64,000 nt of DNA from Syntrophomonas wolfei subsp. methylbutyratica (GTDB lineage Bacteria > Bacillota > Syntrophomonadia > Syntrophomonadales > Syntrophomonadaceae): contig NZ_BBQT01000009.1 of NCBI RefSeq assembly GCF_001570625.1, positions 55,607 to 119,606 on the forward strand. The letters are read 5' to 3'. The notes beneath the pieces were generated by a model. That model searched no databases. It saw only the letters and a program-made list of their open reading frames with translations, and was not told where the DNA came from. Position numbers and translations under genes: made by a program. Below are positions 32,876 to 43,775 of this stretch, piece by piece (within the stretch, counting starts at the first letter, position 1; every line of letters begins with the position of its first letter).

Positions 32876-34369
32876 ATGTCAGGGAGAATATGGTGGGCTG
32901 AATCATCAATTGTCCAGGGAAATGGTAATCCTGCTGATATGGTTAAGAGTCAGTTTTTGGCGAACATGAGCCACGAAATACGGACTCCCATTATCGGCAT
33001 ACTGGGCTCGCTCGATTTGCTCGAACAAAGCGATTTGAATCACCAACAGGCCGCTAACATTTCCGTTATCCGCGAATGTGGGGAACAGCTTTTGCAATTA
33101 ATTGATAATATCCTGGATGTATCAAAAATTGAATCGGATCTGGTCGCTCCCAATTTGGAACCATGTAATTTGGGCGAGTTAATTATGGCTACTGTCGACA
33201 GGGTTGATGCATTGCTAAAAAGAAAAGGGCTTGAATCCAAGTTGAATATTGATAGCCGGATACCTGCAATGATTATGCTGGATAGGACCAAGCTGCAACA
33301 GGTTATGCTCAATCTCCTTTATAACTCCATTAAATATACCCCGGAAGGAAGAGTAGAGTTAAAGGCAAAGATTCACCCGGGTAATTCATCCCGCTTGCTT
33401 TTTTCCATCAGCGATACCGGGATAGGTATCCCCTCGGGCTTTCTGGAAAAAGTATTCGAGCCCTTCACTCAGGCTGACAATTCTAACTCCCGCCAGTATG
33501 GAGGAGCCGGCCTGGGCCTTTTCATCTGCAAAAAATTGCTGGAAATAATGGAGGGGAAAATAAGTTTAAACAGCATGCCCGGTGTCGGTACAACGGTTAG
33601 TTTTAGCATCCCTCTAATAGAAGTAGATGAGACTGAAATTGAAGCTCCGCATGAATTAGATAGAGAACAGCTGGGAAACAGAGACGATTCCCTACTGGAT
33701 TTTATCCCTATTCGGGTACTGCTGGTTGAGGACAACCCCCTCAACCAAAAAATCGTGGGCCAGATGCTATACAATTACGGCTTTGAAGTAATTATGGCTC
33801 CCAATGGACTGGAAGCCTTGAAAATTCTTCAAGATAAGCCGGTCAATATAGTTTTAATGGATATGCAAATGCCGGTTATGGATGGCTATGAGGCCACCCA
33901 GTTTATCCGCCAGCATAGTAAATGGAGGGATATTCCCATAATAGCCATAACTGCTCATTCTTTGCCGGGAGATCGGGAAAAATGCCTGGCTTGCGGCTGT
34001 ACCTCCTATATTGCCAAACCCTTCAAAGCCCATGAGTTAGTACAACTGATGAAAGAATACATTAAACGGGATCTCAAGGAATCCGTATCTTCCCAGCGCT
34101 TGATCGCCGAACTCCTGCCAGAATTTCTCATACTACTGGATGAAATGATCGACGATTTGGAGGCAGCGATTAATAGTCGTAATATAGATAAGATTCAGGC
34201 GATAAGCCATGATATCAAGGGTACGGCTGGTATGTATGGATTTATGGATTTTTCCAAACTGGCTGCAGCCATTGAACAAGCCTCCCGAATAAAAGACCTG
34301 ACAAAAGTAAAGCAGATATTTTCTGAGCTTTACCAGGAGGTTGAAAAAGTTAAGATACAGGTATCCTAG
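32876..34369 (+). CDS. Soluble hybrid histidine kinase (HisKA-HATPase-REC-Hpt)
   Basis: 497 residues from the ATG at 32876, which follows AGGAGGTGGCAAACT; a start 27 bases upstream overlaps that site. Order: HisKA with FLANMSHEIRTPI (phosphorylated His near residue 32), HATPase with ISDTGIGIPSG and the Q-Y-GGAGLGLFIC G2 box, receiver with VLLVEDNPLNQKIV and MDMQMPVMDGYEAT, and a C-terminal Hpt domain (SHDIKGTAGMYGFMD, His near 451). There is no sensor domain or membrane segment in front of HisKA, so the input must come from a partner protein or from inside the cell. The gene overlaps the convergent metF end by 4 bp. Confidence 0.92.
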   Translation: MSGRIWWAESSIVQGNGNPADMVKSQFLANMSHEIRTPIIGILGSLDLLEQSDLNHQQAANISVIRECGEQLLQLIDNILDVSKIESDLVAPNLEPCNLGELIMATVDRVDALLKRKGLESKLNIDSRIPAMIMLDRTKLQQVMLNLLYNSIKYTPEGRVELKAKIHPGNSSRLLFSISDTGIGIPSGFLEKVFEPFTQADNSNSRQYGGAGLGLFICKKLLEIMEGKISLNSMPGVGTTVSFSIPLIEVDETEIEAPHELDREQLGNRDDSLLDFIPIRVLLVEDNPLNQKIVGQMLYNYGFEVIMAPNGLEALKILQDKPVNIVLMDMQMPVMDGYEATQFIRQHSKWRDIPIIAITAHSLPGDREKCLACGCTSYIAKPFKAHELVQLMKEYIKRDLKESVSSQRLIAELLPEFLILLDEMIDDLEAAINSRNIDKIQAISHDIKGTAGMYGFMDFSKLAAAIEQASRIKDLTKVKQIFSELYQEVEKVKIQVS

Positions 34370-35253
34370 TCCTTTCCTGGATAGGCCAGGCCTATATTAT
34401 ATACGATTTCGCTTATCTGCCGGGGTTTGTTCATACTGTATAGATGCACACCGGCTACTGCATTTTCCAGGAGTTCTTTAATCTGCTGGCTGGCATAGTC
34501 AATACCTGCTTTTTCCATATCCGCCGGCTCTTTTTCGTATTTGTCCACCAGTTTCAAGAGTCTGGCTGGCATGGAGGCACCGCAGAGATAGATCATTCTT
34601 TTAATTTGCCCGGCGTTCAGTACCGGCATAATCCCAGGAATGACCGGGCAGTTTATACCCGTAGCCTGACAGCGCTCCCAAAAATCAAAAAAAATTCGGT
34701 TGTCGAAAAATAGCTGGGTGATTAGGAAATCCACCCCGTTGTCCGCCTTATTCTTCAGGTGGAAGATATCATCCTTTAAACGGGGACATTCGGGATGTCC
34801 TTCCGGATGAGCGGCGGCGGCAATTCCAAAACTGTCACCATAGGCGGCCCTTATATCACGAATAAGCTCAAAGGCATAATGGTATTCCTGCCGGCTGGAA
34901 TCAAACTCCGGCTCATCTTCCGGGATATCTCCGCGCAGGGCCATAATGTTACAAATTCCTTCCCTATTAAGCCGGGCAAGTATATTTTTGATATCCTCCT
35001 GGCGATGGCCTATGCAGGTCAAATGCGCCTGGGCTTCAATACCATATTCCTTTTTTACCCGGGCAGCGATTTCCACCGTTCGTTCCCGGTTGCTGCCTCC
35101 AGCTCCGTAGGTAACGCTTATATAAGCCGGGTTCAGTTTTTTTAACTCCTGCACCGTGTCAAAAACACTTTCCAGGGGATAGGCCATCCGGGGCGGAAAT
35201 ATCTCCAGAGACAAAAGCGGAACCTTCTGCCGGTATAATTCAATAATTCTCAT
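34366..35253 (-). CDS. metF: Methylenetetrahydrofolate reductase
   Basis: 295 residues, the normal MetF length. It has SLEIFPPRMA, ISVTYGAGGSNRERT, HLTCIGH, NIMALRGDIPED and DFLITQLFFDN, all characteristic of the FAD barrel. It reduces 5,10-methylene-THF to 5-methyl-THF for methionine synthesis or one-carbon metabolism. No MetV-like or Hdr-like subunit gene is adjacent, so it seems to be the simple NAD(P)H-type enzyme. The region upstream holds REP-like units and repeat copy 2, not an S-box. Confidence 0.92.
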   Translation of the reverse strand: MRIIELYRQKVPLLSLEIFPPRMAYPLESVFDTVQELKKLNPAYISVTYGAGGSNRERTVEIAARVKKEYGIEAQAHLTCIGHRQEDIKNILARLNREGICNIMALRGDIPEDEPEFDSSRQEYHYAFELIRDIRAAYGDSFGIAAAAHPEGHPECPRLKDDIFHLKNKADNGVDFLITQLFFDNRIFFDFWERCQATGINCPVIPGIMPVLNAGQIKRMIYLCGASMPARLLKLVDKYEKEPADMEKAGIDYASQQIKELLENAVAGVHLYSMNKPRQISEIVYNIGLAYPGKD

Positions 35254-35264
35254 ATCAAACCCGG

Positions 35265-35293
35265 GGTGTCAAGGGGACGGTCCTTTTGACACC
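35265..35293. repeat. REP-like palindrome, copy 2
   Basis: GGTGTCAAGGGGACGG and TCCTTTTGACACC pair as in the copy at 18953. Degenerate further units containing GTGTCACGGGGACG follow at about 35346-35376, suggesting a small REP cluster. Confidence 0.7.
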
Positions 35294-35461
35294 GTAACCC
35301 CTGCCCTTTATCCCTTACTCCTCACTTTTCTTACTAGCTCCCCAGTGTCACGGGGACGCAATGTCACGGGGACGGGGTTGTTGACATATTGACATACTTG
35401 AAACCTTTGGTTGCTATTAAGATTACTGTGGCCATCACTCAACCAGTAGTCCGCTAAGTGT

Positions 35462-35610
35462 TTCTACTGTAAAAAGTTATTAATATTCATTGGCTTGTAT
35501 AAATATACCGCTTAGCTCCCTTAATTACGACCGTAGGGAGCATCAGTTGTGCCCGCAGGGCGCTTCGCATGGACAACACCTGCGGCTTGTCTCGCAGCTC
35601 AAGGGGTACC
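35462..35610. repeat. Fold-back repeat element, copy 2 (truncated)
   Basis: Only the left half is present: outer end CTACTGTAAAAAG, inner end GCTTGTATAAATATACCGC, and the interior down to CGCAGCTCAAGGGGTACC. The right half is missing, so this copy cannot fold into the full hairpin. Confidence 0.75.
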
Positions 35611-35639
35611 ATTCTGCCTCCGCCTTCCGTCCTCCGTAT

Positions 35640-36908
35640 TTACATATTCGCTATCAGCGCATCGGCGAATCCGGAACACTTGACTTCCTGAGCATCCTCC
35701 ATGAGACGGGCAAAATCATAGGTTACCACTTTACTGGCGATAGTCTTGCCCATGGCCGCAATAATCAGGTCGGCAGCTTCATTCCATCCCAGATGCCGCA
35801 GCATAAGTTCGCCCGACAATATCACGGAAGAGGGATTGACCTTGTCCAGGCCGGCATATTTGGGGGCGGTGCCATGAGTCGCCTCAAAAATGGCATGGCC
35901 GGTAACATAATTGATATTGGCCCCCGGAGCAATACCGATTCCTCCTACCTGGGCCGCCAGGGCATCTGATATATAATCACCGTTGAGATTAAGGGTGGCC
36001 ACCACATCAAATTCATTCGGGCGGGTCAGGATTTGCTGCAGGAAAATATCGGCTATGGCATCTTTTATAATCAATTTACCGTCTTCCTCCGCCTCTTTCT
36101 GAGCCTGGTCGGCAGCAGCCGTCCCTTTTTCTTCTTTTATCCGGTCATATTCATCCCAGGTAAATACTTTATTCCCAAACTCGCTTTCAGCCAGGTCATA
36201 ACCCCACTGTTTAAAGGCTCCTTCGGTATATTTCATGATATTTCCCTTGTGCACCAGGGTAACATTGCGCCGCCCTTCACTCAAGGCGTAATTGATGGCA
36301 GCCCGAACCAGACGCTTGCTTCCTTCTTCTGACACTGGTTTTATGCCGATACCGGAGCTGCCGGGGAAACGGATATTTTTGACCCCCAATTCCTCCTGTA
36401 GAAACTTCAAGAGTTTATCGCTTTCCTCAGAACCGCGGGGGTACTCAATTCCGGCATAAATATCCTCGGTATTCTCCCGGAATATGACCATATCGGTATC
36501 CTCGGGGCGTTTGACCGGTGAAGGTACTCCCTCGAAATAGCGTACAGGCCGAAGGCAGGTATATAAATCCAATTCCTGTCGTAGAGCCACATTAAGGGAA
36601 CGAATGCCTCCTCCTATCGGGGTGGTCAAAGGACCTTTGATGGCAATAATATACTCCCTTATAGTATCGATAGTCTCCTGAGGCAGCCATTCTCCGGTCT
36701 GCTGGAAGGCCTTCTCCCCGGCCAGCACCTCTTTCCATACAATGCTTTTCTGTCCCTTATAGGCCTTTTCCACCGCTGCCACCAAAACCCGGGAAGCGGC
36801 CGCCCATATGTCAGGACCGGTTCCATCACCTTCAATAAAAGGAATAATAGGGTGATCCGGTACCTTTAATACTCCGTCTTCAACTCTGATTTTTTCTCCT
36901 ACTGGCAT
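35640..36908 (-). CDS. icd: Isocitrate dehydrogenase (NADP type)
   Basis: 422 residues. Signature features are [52 protein letters not shown] (substrate loop), [14 protein letters not shown], and the NAD(P)-binding [33 protein letters not shown]. The phosphorylatable Ser and the Lys/Tyr pair of prokaryotic NADP enzymes appear conserved. It oxidatively decarboxylates isocitrate to 2-oxoglutarate. Downstream of the citrate synthase and aconitase-like genes on the same strand, so it finishes a citrate-to-2-oxoglutarate route for glutamate. Start ATG at 36908 follows GGAGGAGATTCGAAAG. Confidence 0.95.
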   Translation of the reverse strand: MPVGEKIRVEDGVLKVPDHPIIPFIEGDGTGPDIWAAASRVLVAAVEKAYKGQKSIVWKEVLAGEKAFQQTGEWLPQETIDTIREYIIAIKGPLTTPIGGGIRSLNVALRQELDLYTCLRPVRYFEGVPSPVKRPEDTDMVIFRENTEDIYAGIEYPRGSEESDKLLKFLQEELGVKNIRFPGSSGIGIKPVSEEGSKRLVRAAINYALSEGRRNVTLVHKGNIMKYTEGAFKQWGYDLAESEFGNKVFTWDEYDRIKEEKGTAAADQAQKEAEEDGKLIIKDAIADIFLQQILTRPNEFDVVATLNLNGDYISDALAAQVGGIGIAPGANINYVTGHAIFEATHGTAPKYAGLDKVNPSSVILSGELMLRHLGWNEAADLIIAAMGKTIASKVVTYDFARLMEDAQEVKCSGFADALIANM

Positions 36909-37085
36909 CTTTCGAATCTCCTCCTAATTTTATAGTAAAAATTCATTAATAAGAAAAGTGAGGAGTGAGGAGTTTAGTTTATTTGCTGCTACATCTTACC
37001 ATTCAAGCCCCTACTAAATCACTTTTCATGCTGGTTATGGCCCTCACCATGCGGGTGTCACTATTAAGGTTGCGGCCATGCGGGG

Positions 37086-37586
37086 TTAGTCAAAATTAAA
37101 GGTTCCGTATTTTTTAAAATGCTCTACCAGGCCCCCATCAGACAGGATTTTCAGCATTACATCCGGCAAAGGGGTAACAGCAATCTCTATGCCTTTGCTG
37201 CGATTATACAAGACCCCTTTTTGCAGGTCGACTTCGAGCTCATCCCCTTCATCAATCTGCTCGGTGTCGCATTCAATCAGGGGTAATCCGGTGTTGATAC
37301 AATTGCGGTAAAAAATGCGGGCGAAGGATTTGGCCACTACCGCACTGATATTAGCGTTGATTATTGCCAAAGGCGCCTGTTCCCGTGAGGAGCCGCAACC
37401 GAAATTGCTCCCGGCTACTATGAAATCTCCGGCTTTAACTTTACTATAGAATTCGGGGTCCAGGTCTTCCATCACATATTTGGCCAGTTCCTTCATGTCC
37501 AGGGTTTTAAACTTGTGGCGGCCTGATATAATATAGTCGGTGTTGACATCATCTCCGAATTTGTGTACCTGTCCTTTTAAATCCAT
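37086..37586 (-). CDS. Aconitase/3-isopropylmalate-dehydratase-type small subunit (LeuD-like)
   Basis: 166 residues from the ATG at 37586 after AGGAGATGGAGAAGC; a start 48 bases upstream overlaps non-coding sequence. It has the swivel-domain motifs [32 protein letters not shown] and [18 protein letters not shown]. In this context, between isocitrate dehydrogenase and a citrate/homocitrate-synthase-like gene, the likely substrate is citrate rather than isopropylmalate; homoaconitase is an alternative. Sequence alone does not separate these uses. Confidence 0.85.
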   Translation of the reverse strand: MDLKGQVHKFGDDVNTDYIISGRHKFKTLDMKELAKYVMEDLDPEFYSKVKAGDFIVAGSNFGCGSSREQAPLAIINANISAVVAKSFARIFYRNCINTGLPLIECDTEQIDEGDELEVDLQKGVLYNRSKGIEIAVTPLPDVMLKILSDGGLVEHFKKYGTFNFD

Positions 37587-37680
37587 GCTTCTCCATCTCC
37601 TTCTAATCTCCTTGTTGCCTATTTCTATACCCACTTTGATGCGCCAGCCTTTGTTTTTGATAATACTATAGCACAGACTG

Positions 37681-38931
37681 TTAGCGTAGAAATTCCCGTG
37701 GGTCGCCGATTTCTCCCTTAATTACCGATGCGGCAACTGTAGCCGGTGAGCCCAGGTAAATAAAAGCACGATTATTTCCCATCCGGCCTTTGAAATTGCG
37801 GTTGGCAGTGGATATTACATTTTCCCCGTCAGAGGGAACACCGTTATGGGTGCCTACGCAGGGTCCACAACCAGGGGTTACCACTGCCGCCCCGGATTCG
37901 AGGAATATTTCTATAAGCCCCTCCCGTATGGCCTGAAGCATTACCTGCCGGGAAGAAGGGGCAACTATCAAGCGGCTCTTGACTTTTCTTCCCTTTAGTA
38001 TAGACGCGGCAATACGCAGGTCTTCTATGCGGCCGTTGGTACAGGTGCCGATTACTCCCTGTTGTATGGGAGTACCTGCCACTTCCCCGATCGGGGCAAC
38101 ATTATCCACCGTGTGGGGCCTGGCCACCTGCGGTTCCAGCCGGGAAACATCGTATTCTTTTATCCGGGCATAGACCGCATCAGCATCCGCTTTAACCGGG
38201 GTGAAACTTTTTGTACTATGCTGTTTGACCCAATCCAGGGTTTTCTGGTCGGCTTCCATAAGGCCGGCTTTGGCTCCCATCTCGATAGCCATATTGCTGA
38301 TAGTAAAGCGGGCCTCCACCGACAAGCCGGCAATAGCTTCTCCGACATATTCCGCCGCCATATAAGTGGCGCCATCAGCCGTAACATCTCCAATCAGGTG
38401 GAGAATAAGGTCCTTGGAATAGACGCCGGCAGGAAGCTGGCCGTTTAAAACAAACTTGAAGGTTTCAGGAACCTTGAACCAGAGCTTGCCGGAAATCAGG
38501 CCGGCAGCCAGGTCAGTGGAGCCTACTCCGGTAGAAAAGACATTGATGGCTCCATAGGTACAGGTGTGGGAGTCGGCCCCAATTACCAGGTCGCCGGGGA
38601 CTACATGTCCCTGTTCAGGCAAGAGCTGGTGGCATACTCCGTCTCCTATATCGTAAAAACATATCCCCTGTTCACCGGCAAAACTCCGCATCTGCTGATG
38701 CAGTTCGGAGACGCCTTCCAGGGGACTGGGTGCGCTGTGGTCGATAACCATGGCAATGCGGGCCGGGTCAAATACCCTCCTGGCCTGCATTTCTTGAAAA
38801 GCCTGTATGGCCAGAGGCGAGGTTCCATCCTGCCCCATGATGAAATCGAGTTCGGCTACTACGATGTCATTGGCTTTAACATCCCGGCCGCTCCTGGTGG
38901 ATAAAATCTTTTCCGCAATTGTTTTTCCCAA
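37681..38931 (-). CDS. Aconitase/3-isopropylmalate-dehydratase-type large subunit (LeuC-like)
   Basis: About 416 residues. The [4Fe-4S] ligands are visible in [12 protein letters not shown] and [13 protein letters not shown], with [30 protein letters not shown] upstream. I prefer the TTG at 38931 ([10 protein letters not shown]), about 11 bases after AGGAGG; a TTG at 38940 lies too close to that site. It dehydrates and rehydrates its acid together with the small subunit. Neighbours suggest citrate to isocitrate, filling the place of monomeric aconitase. Confidence 0.88.
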   Translation of the reverse strand: MGKTIAEKILSTRSGRDVKANDIVVAELDFIMGQDGTSPLAIQAFQEMQARRVFDPARIAMVIDHSAPSPLEGVSELHQQMRSFAGEQGICFYDIGDGVCHQLLPEQGHVVPGDLVIGADSHTCTYGAINVFSTGVGSTDLAAGLISGKLWFKVPETFKFVLNGQLPAGVYSKDLILHLIGDVTADGATYMAAEYVGEAIAGLSVEARFTISNMAIEMGAKAGLMEADQKTLDWVKQHSTKSFTPVKADADAVYARIKEYDVSRLEPQVARPHTVDNVAPIGEVAGTPIQQGVIGTCTNGRIEDLRIAASILKGRKVKSRLIVAPSSRQVMLQAIREGLIEIFLESGAAVVTPGCGPCVGTHNGVPSDGENVISTANRNFKGRMGNNRAFIYLGSPATVAASVIKGEIGDPREFLR

Positions 38932-38982
38932 AGCAATCAAATCCTCCTAAATTTATTGATATACAATTGAGATGTCACTGTG

Positions 38983-40155
38983 CTATCTGGTTTTCCCATG
39001 CAGCTCTTCGTATATATACATCAACTCTTTGTCAAAAAGGGAGCGTTTCAATTCAATAGACATTTCCCGAACCCGGGCCAAAATTTGGGATGCCTCTGTA
39101 TCGTCCAGCTCAATACTGTATTCACGGGTGAATTTCGAGCGGACGGCGGCTGTACCTGAATGCTTGCCAATTACAATCTGTCTTTCCAGCCCAACCTCTT
39201 CGGGGCTGAATACTTCATAAGTAAGCGGGTTTTTCAATACCCCATCACCGTGAATACCAGATTCATGGGCGAAGATGCCGGAACCCACTATGGGTTTGCT
39301 AACGGATAAAGCCCGGCCTGAAGCCTGGGCTACATATTCGGCTACTTCCCGGAATAAGGTGGTGTTATAGGGAAGATTTACATTCATCAGGTATTTGAGT
39401 CCCATAATAGTTTCCTGCAAGCAGGCATTACCCGCTCTCTCTCCCAGTCCATTGATAGTAACGCCGACATAGTTGGCACCGGCATAAACCCCGGCCAGGG
39501 CATTGGCGGTAGCCATCCCAAAATCATTATGCGTATGCATCTCTATGTTGATACCTACGGCGTCAATCAAGGTTTTGATATAGCGAAATGCGGAAAGGGG
39601 GGTCAAGGTCCCTACGGTATCGCAAAAACGCAGGCGGTCAGCACCTGATCGTTTGGCCAGCAGGGCAAACTCGGTCAGGAAATCAATATCGGAACGAGAT
39701 GCATCCTCAGCATTTACGGATATATAGAGCCCTTTATCCTTGGCGAATTTGACGGCGTCGGACATCCGGTTCAATACATCCTGGCGCGTGGTTTGCAGCT
39801 TGTGCTCGATATGAATATCCGAGGTAGATATGGATATGGCCACGGCATCCACCCCGCAGTCCAGAGACTCTTTAATATCGGCGATTACGGCCCGGTTCCA
39901 GGCCATTATGCTGGATTTTAAACCCAGAGCAACTATCTCTTTGATGCAGTCCTTCTCAAACCCGCCCATAACCGGTATACCGGCTTCTATCTGGTCTACT
40001 CCAATCTGATCCAGGTACCGGGCAATCTGAACTTTTTCATCGTTAGTAAAAACCACACCAGCTGTCTGTTCTCCATCCCGCAGGGTGGTATCCACAATAT
40101 TAACCCGGGCGCCTTCCTCCAGGAACCAATCTTTATTCATGCTTGAACGCGTCAT
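38983..40155 (-). CDS. Homocitrate-synthase-like protein, probably Re-citrate synthase
   Basis: 390 residues of the DRE-TIM acyltransferase family: VNIVDTTLRDGEQTAGVVF at the start with the metal-binding Asp, HTHNDFGMATANALAG with metal His pair, and NGLGERAGNACLQE. The family covers homocitrate, isopropylmalate and citramalate synthases; in Clostridium kluyveri and some syntrophs a member of this subfamily is the Re-face citrate synthase. Next to aconitase-like and isocitrate dehydrogenase genes and far from any lysine or leucine genes, that role fits best (inference from context). ATG at 40155 after GGAGGGGAATAA. Confidence 0.85.
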   Translation of the reverse strand: MTRSSMNKDWFLEEGARVNIVDTTLRDGEQTAGVVFTNDEKVQIARYLDQIGVDQIEAGIPVMGGFEKDCIKEIVALGLKSSIMAWNRAVIADIKESLDCGVDAVAISISTSDIHIEHKLQTTRQDVLNRMSDAVKFAKDKGLYISVNAEDASRSDIDFLTEFALLAKRSGADRLRFCDTVGTLTPLSAFRYIKTLIDAVGINIEMHTHNDFGMATANALAGVYAGANYVGVTINGLGERAGNACLQETIMGLKYLMNVNLPYNTTLFREVAEYVAQASGRALSVSKPIVGSGIFAHESGIHGDGVLKNPLTYEVFSPEEVGLERQIVIGKHSGTAAVRSKFTREYSIELDDTEASQILARVREMSIELKRSLFDKELMYIYEELHGKTR

Positions 40156-40201
40156 TTATTCCCCTCCCCAGAATTCACTATTAAAAATATAATGTAACTG
40201 T

Positions 40202-40443
40202 GATTCCACTGCAAAAAGTAATAATTATGCATTAGCTTGCATAAATATTCCGCTCGCAGCGTCCTTAATAGCAACCGAAGGGAGCATCCGTTGTGCCCGA
40301 CAGGGCGCTACGCATGGGCAACACCAACGGCTTGTCTCGCGGCTCAAGGGGTACCCGAAGGGTGAAGCATCCATGCTTCGCCAACGCTCGCTTTGCATAT
40401 TTATGCAATCCCATGCAACAAAAAGAGTTTTTGCCATAGAATC
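40202..40443. repeat. Fold-back repeat element, copy 3
   Basis: Outer ends TGATTCCACTGCAAAAAG and TTTTTGCCATAGAATC, inner ends GCTTGCATAAATATTCCGCTC and GCTTTGCATATTTATGC. It lacks the central block of copies 1, 4 and 5 (the CTCGCGACGTCCTGTCGCTC part), so an internal deletion joins GGGGTACCCG to GGGTGAAGCATCC. Confidence 0.8.
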
Positions 40444-40468
40444 GCGCTTATTTATGTTAAGAAATTCG

Positions 40469-41911
40469 TCACTTTAACTTTTCTTTCAATAATTTATTAA
40501 CCACAGCGGGGTTGGCCTGCCCCCGGGTAGCCTTCATAACCTGACCGACAAAAAAGCCAAAAGCTTTTTCCTTGCCGTTGCGGTAATCCTCCACTACTTT
40601 CGGGTTGCCGTTGACAATACTCTCAATAATAGCGGAAAGGGCCTTCTCATCCGATATCTGTACCATACCCTTTTCCTTTACCACTTCCGGAGCGCTCTTG
40701 CCGCTATTAAACATTTCTGCAAATACAGTTTTGGCCATCTTGCCGCTTATAGTCCCGTCATCAATAAGCTGGAGCATTTCCGCCAGTTTCTCCGGTTTAA
40801 GCAAACAATCGGATATTTCCAGGTTGCTCTGGTTTAAATACTTGTTCAATTCGCTCATCATCCAGTTGGACACCACTTTGGCATCGGGATAGATTTTTAT
40901 TACCCGGTCGAAGAATTCCAGGTAATCAGGAGTGGTCGTAAGTATAGCCGCATCATAATGGGGGAGGCCATAAGTCTCCACCAGTCTTTCCTGAGCCGCA
41001 TCCGGCAGTTCCGGCATTTGTCGCCGTATCTCTTCTATCCTTTCCCGGCTGATTCTAAGCGGGGGCAAATCGGGGTCCGGAAAATACCTGTAGTCATCGG
41101 CTTCCTCTTTGCTGCGCATGGAGCGGGTGAGCTGTTTCTCCTCATCCCAGGTTCTGGTTTCCTGCAGCAGTTCCTCACCATCTTCAATGGCTTCCACATG
41201 CCTCCTGGCTTCATATTCAATAGCCCGTTCCAGCGAACGGAAGGAATTCAGATTCTTGATTTCGGTTCTGGTACCAAGTTCCTCTTGTCCTGCCGGTCGT
41301 ACCGATATATTGGCGTCACAACGCAGGGAACCTTCCTGCATCTTGCAATCGGATACCCCAGCAAATAATAAAATCGACCGCAGTTTTTCCAGGTAGGCCC
41401 TGGCTTCACGGGCACTGCGCATATCCGGTTCCGATACTATCTCCAGCAGGCCTATGCCACAACGGTTGAGATCCACCAGGGAAAAGGGAGTGGTAGTTAT
41501 ATCACCCTGGTGCACCAGTTTCCCCGCATCCTCTTCCATATGGGCCCGGTTTATTCTTATTCTCTTGATTTCTCCATCCAGGTCAATTTCCAGATAACCG
41601 TTTTTACAAACAGGCTGGTCAAACTGGGAAATCTGATAAGCCGCCGGTAAATCGGGATAAAAATAGTTCTTGCGGTCAAACTTGCAATATTCCGGTATTT
41701 CACAATTTAAAGCTATCCCCGTTCTAATGGCCAGCTCCAACACCTTTTCATTCAGCACCGGCAAAGCACCGGGAAAACCTGCACAAAACGGGCAAACCTG
41801 GCTATTGGGTTCCGCCCCGAAAGCTGTGGAACAGGAACAAAAAATCTTGGACTCGGTCTTTAATTCCGCATGTACTTCCAGTCCAATTACCGTCTCGAAT
41901 TCCTTACTCAT
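40469..41911 (-). CDS. gatB: Aspartyl/glutamyl-tRNA amidotransferase subunit B
   Basis: 480 residues from the ATG at 41911; a start 60 bases upstream lies inside gatA. Motifs: [66 protein letters not shown], and the C-terminal tRNA-binding helical YqeY domain ending LLKEKLK. With GatA and GatC it converts Glu-tRNA(Gln) (and Asp-tRNA(Asn)) to the amide forms. Overlaps the gatA stop by 8 bp. Confidence 0.96.
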   Translation of the reverse strand: MSKEFETVIGLEVHAELKTESKIFCSCSTAFGAEPNSQVCPFCAGFPGALPVLNEKVLELAIRTGIALNCEIPEYCKFDRKNYFYPDLPAAYQISQFDQPVCKNGYLEIDLDGEIKRIRINRAHMEEDAGKLVHQGDITTTPFSLVDLNRCGIGLLEIVSEPDMRSAREARAYLEKLRSILLFAGVSDCKMQEGSLRCDANISVRPAGQEELGTRTEIKNLNSFRSLERAIEYEARRHVEAIEDGEELLQETRTWDEEKQLTRSMRSKEEADDYRYFPDPDLPPLRISRERIEEIRRQMPELPDAAQERLVETYGLPHYDAAILTTTPDYLEFFDRVIKIYPDAKVVSNWMMSELNKYLNQSNLEISDCLLKPEKLAEMLQLIDDGTISGKMAKTVFAEMFNSGKSAPEVVKEKGMVQISDEKALSAIIESIVNGNPKVVEDYRNGKEKAFGFFVGQVMKATRGQANPAVVNKLLKEKLK

Positions 41912-43367
41912 TAATTCCACCCCCCGGAACCGGTGTAAGCCGGTGATAATCAGTGTTTTGCTCAAAGGCATAGGCGGCTTTTAACAGGGTGGCCTCATCA
42001 AAGGCCCGGCCAATAAGCTGCATACCCACCGGCAAACCATCATCCAAAGCACAGGGAATCGAAATGCCGGGTAGTCCGGCCATGTTTACCGGAACGGTAA
42101 GAGCATCATTCATATAAAGGGTCAGGGTATCATCAATCTGCTCTCCCAATTGGAAAGCTGTAGTCGGAGTAGTTGGTGATACTATGAGGTCAAAATCCCG
42201 GAAAACCTCGGCAAAATCCGCGGCTATCAATCTTCTTACTTTCATGGCTTTAAGGTAATAGGCATCATAATAGCCTGAACTCAAAGCATAAGTTCCCAGC
42301 ATTATCCTTCTTTTTACTTCCGGCCCGAAGCCCTGGGCCCGGGATAGAGAAAACATATCTGCCACATTAGCGGCTTCACCATCGCGCCAGCCGTATCTGA
42401 CTCCATCAAAGCGGGCCAGGTTGGTGCTGGCCTCGGCCGGAGCCACAATAAAATAGGCCGGCAGAGCATATTCGCTATGCGGGAGCGATACTTCTTCCAC
42501 TATAGCCCCCAGTTCTTCAAATTTCCGCAGGGCTTTCATCACCGCTGTCCGGATACTTTCCGTCACCCCCTGCCGGAAGTACTCCCGGGGATAGGCTATT
42601 CTCATCCCCTTTACTTCCCCATCCAAAAAAGCGCTGTAATCGGGAACTTCGATATCGGCGCTGCTAGCATCAAGTAGATCCTTGCCGGCAATAATTTTAA
42701 GTATTAAAGCGCAATCGCGTACATTACGAGATAATATACCTACCTGGTCCAGGGAAGAAGCAAAGGCCGCTACCCCCCAGCGGGAAACCCGTCCATAGGT
42801 CGGTTTTAGTCCAACTATACCGCAATAGGACGCCGGTTGGCGAATGGAGCCTCCGGTATCGCTAGCCAGGGCAAAAGGTATTTCCCCGGCAGCTACGGCG
42901 GCGGCACAACCACCGGAAGAGCCTCCAGGGACCCTTTCCCAGTCCCAGGGATTACGACTGGGGAAAAAGGCCGATTGCTCAGTAGAAGAGCCCATGGCGA
43001 ACTCATCTAAATTCAATTTACCCAAGAGTATCCCGCCCTTTTCATTGAGGAGCTTGCTGGCGGTTGATTCATAGCTGGGTACGAAATTTTCCAACATCCT
43101 GGAAGCACAGGTGGTTTTAATGCCCCGAGTGCAGAAAAGGTCTTTTAACCCATAGGGAATACCTTTAATTCCACCATATTCACCCTGCTGGTCAATCCTG
43201 CGCGCGCTTTCCCAGGCCGTTTCTTCACATAAAGTAATAAAAGCCTGCGCTTTTTCCTCCACGACAGCAATCCGGGAAAAAAGGGACTTTACAATATCCT
43301 CGGAAGATATTTCCCCGGCGAGCAGTTTATCCTGCAATTCATGTACCGTAAGCTTGTATAAATCCAC
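41904..43367 (-). CDS. gatA: Aspartyl/glutamyl-tRNA amidotransferase subunit A
   Basis: 487 residues with the amidase signature [51 protein letters not shown], containing the Ser-cisSer-Lys triad (Lys in [11 protein letters not shown], Ser in [11 protein letters not shown]). It releases ammonia from glutamine for the GatB site. Follows gatC by 14 bp and overlaps gatB, the usual gatCAB order. Confidence 0.97.
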   Translation of the reverse strand: MDLYKLTVHELQDKLLAGEISSEDIVKSLFSRIAVVEEKAQAFITLCEETAWESARRIDQQGEYGGIKGIPYGLKDLFCTRGIKTTCASRMLENFVPSYESTASKLLNEKGGILLGKLNLDEFAMGSSTEQSAFFPSRNPWDWERVPGGSSGGCAAAVAAGEIPFALASDTGGSIRQPASYCGIVGLKPTYGRVSRWGVAAFASSLDQVGILSRNVRDCALILKIIAGKDLLDASSADIEVPDYSAFLDGEVKGMRIAYPREYFRQGVTESIRTAVMKALRKFEELGAIVEEVSLPHSEYALPAYFIVAPAEASTNLARFDGVRYGWRDGEAANVADMFSLSRAQGFGPEVKRRIMLGTYALSSGYYDAYYLKAMKVRRLIAADFAEVFRDFDLIVSPTTPTTAFQLGEQIDDTLTLYMNDALTVPVNMAGLPGISIPCALDDGLPVGMQLIGRAFDEATLLKAAYAFEQNTDYHRLTPVPGGGINE

Positions 43368-43381
43368 TGGCGAAAACCTCC

Positions 43382-43669
43382 CTATATTATCCTGGGGACT
43401 TTGTACTGGCCATCTTCTACCAGGGGAGCATTAGATAGAATTTCTTCCTGGGAGGAGCCGGGAAGGGCCTCATCCGGGCGCAGGACATTAAAGACAGGCA
43501 ATATATGAATCAATGGCTCTACCTCCCCGGTGTCAAGCTCGTTCAGTCTTTCCACATAATCCAATATCAAACTTAATTGCTCCGCAAAGGCGGTTTTCTC
43601 ATCTTCGCTTAAGGCCAGACGAGCCAGCATAGCCACATGATTTACTTCTTCAGGTGAAAGCGCCATCAA
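43382..43669 (-). CDS. gatC: Aspartyl/glutamyl-tRNA amidotransferase subunit C
   Basis: 95 residues (94 if the second Met is used). LSPEEVNHVAMLARLALSEDEKTAFAEQL, then DILPVFN-like IHILPVFNVLRPDEALPG and the end VEDGQYKVPRII are characteristic of GatC, which holds GatA to GatB. First gene of gatCAB. Confidence 0.95.
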   Translation of the reverse strand: MMALSPEEVNHVAMLARLALSEDEKTAFAEQLSLILDYVERLNELDTGEVEPLIHILPVFNVLRPDEALPGSSQEEILSNAPLVEDGQYKVPRII

Positions 43670-43775
43670 GCTACCCCCTTGTCGCTTAAAACATTTATGT
43701 TCAATATTATATCAAATGCCCTGGTCTAAACCTAATAATTTTACTGGTAAAAGGGCATGTATACAAGGATACTCC

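Noticed and set aside
35254..35464. SAM (S-box) riboswitch upstream of metF
   Set aside because: Only REP-like palindromes and repeat sequence are present; the conserved S-box core was not seen.
35490..35969. Plus-strand 159-codon frame spanning repeat copy 2 and the icd 3' end
   Set aside because: Antisense to icd and composed partly of repeat sequence.
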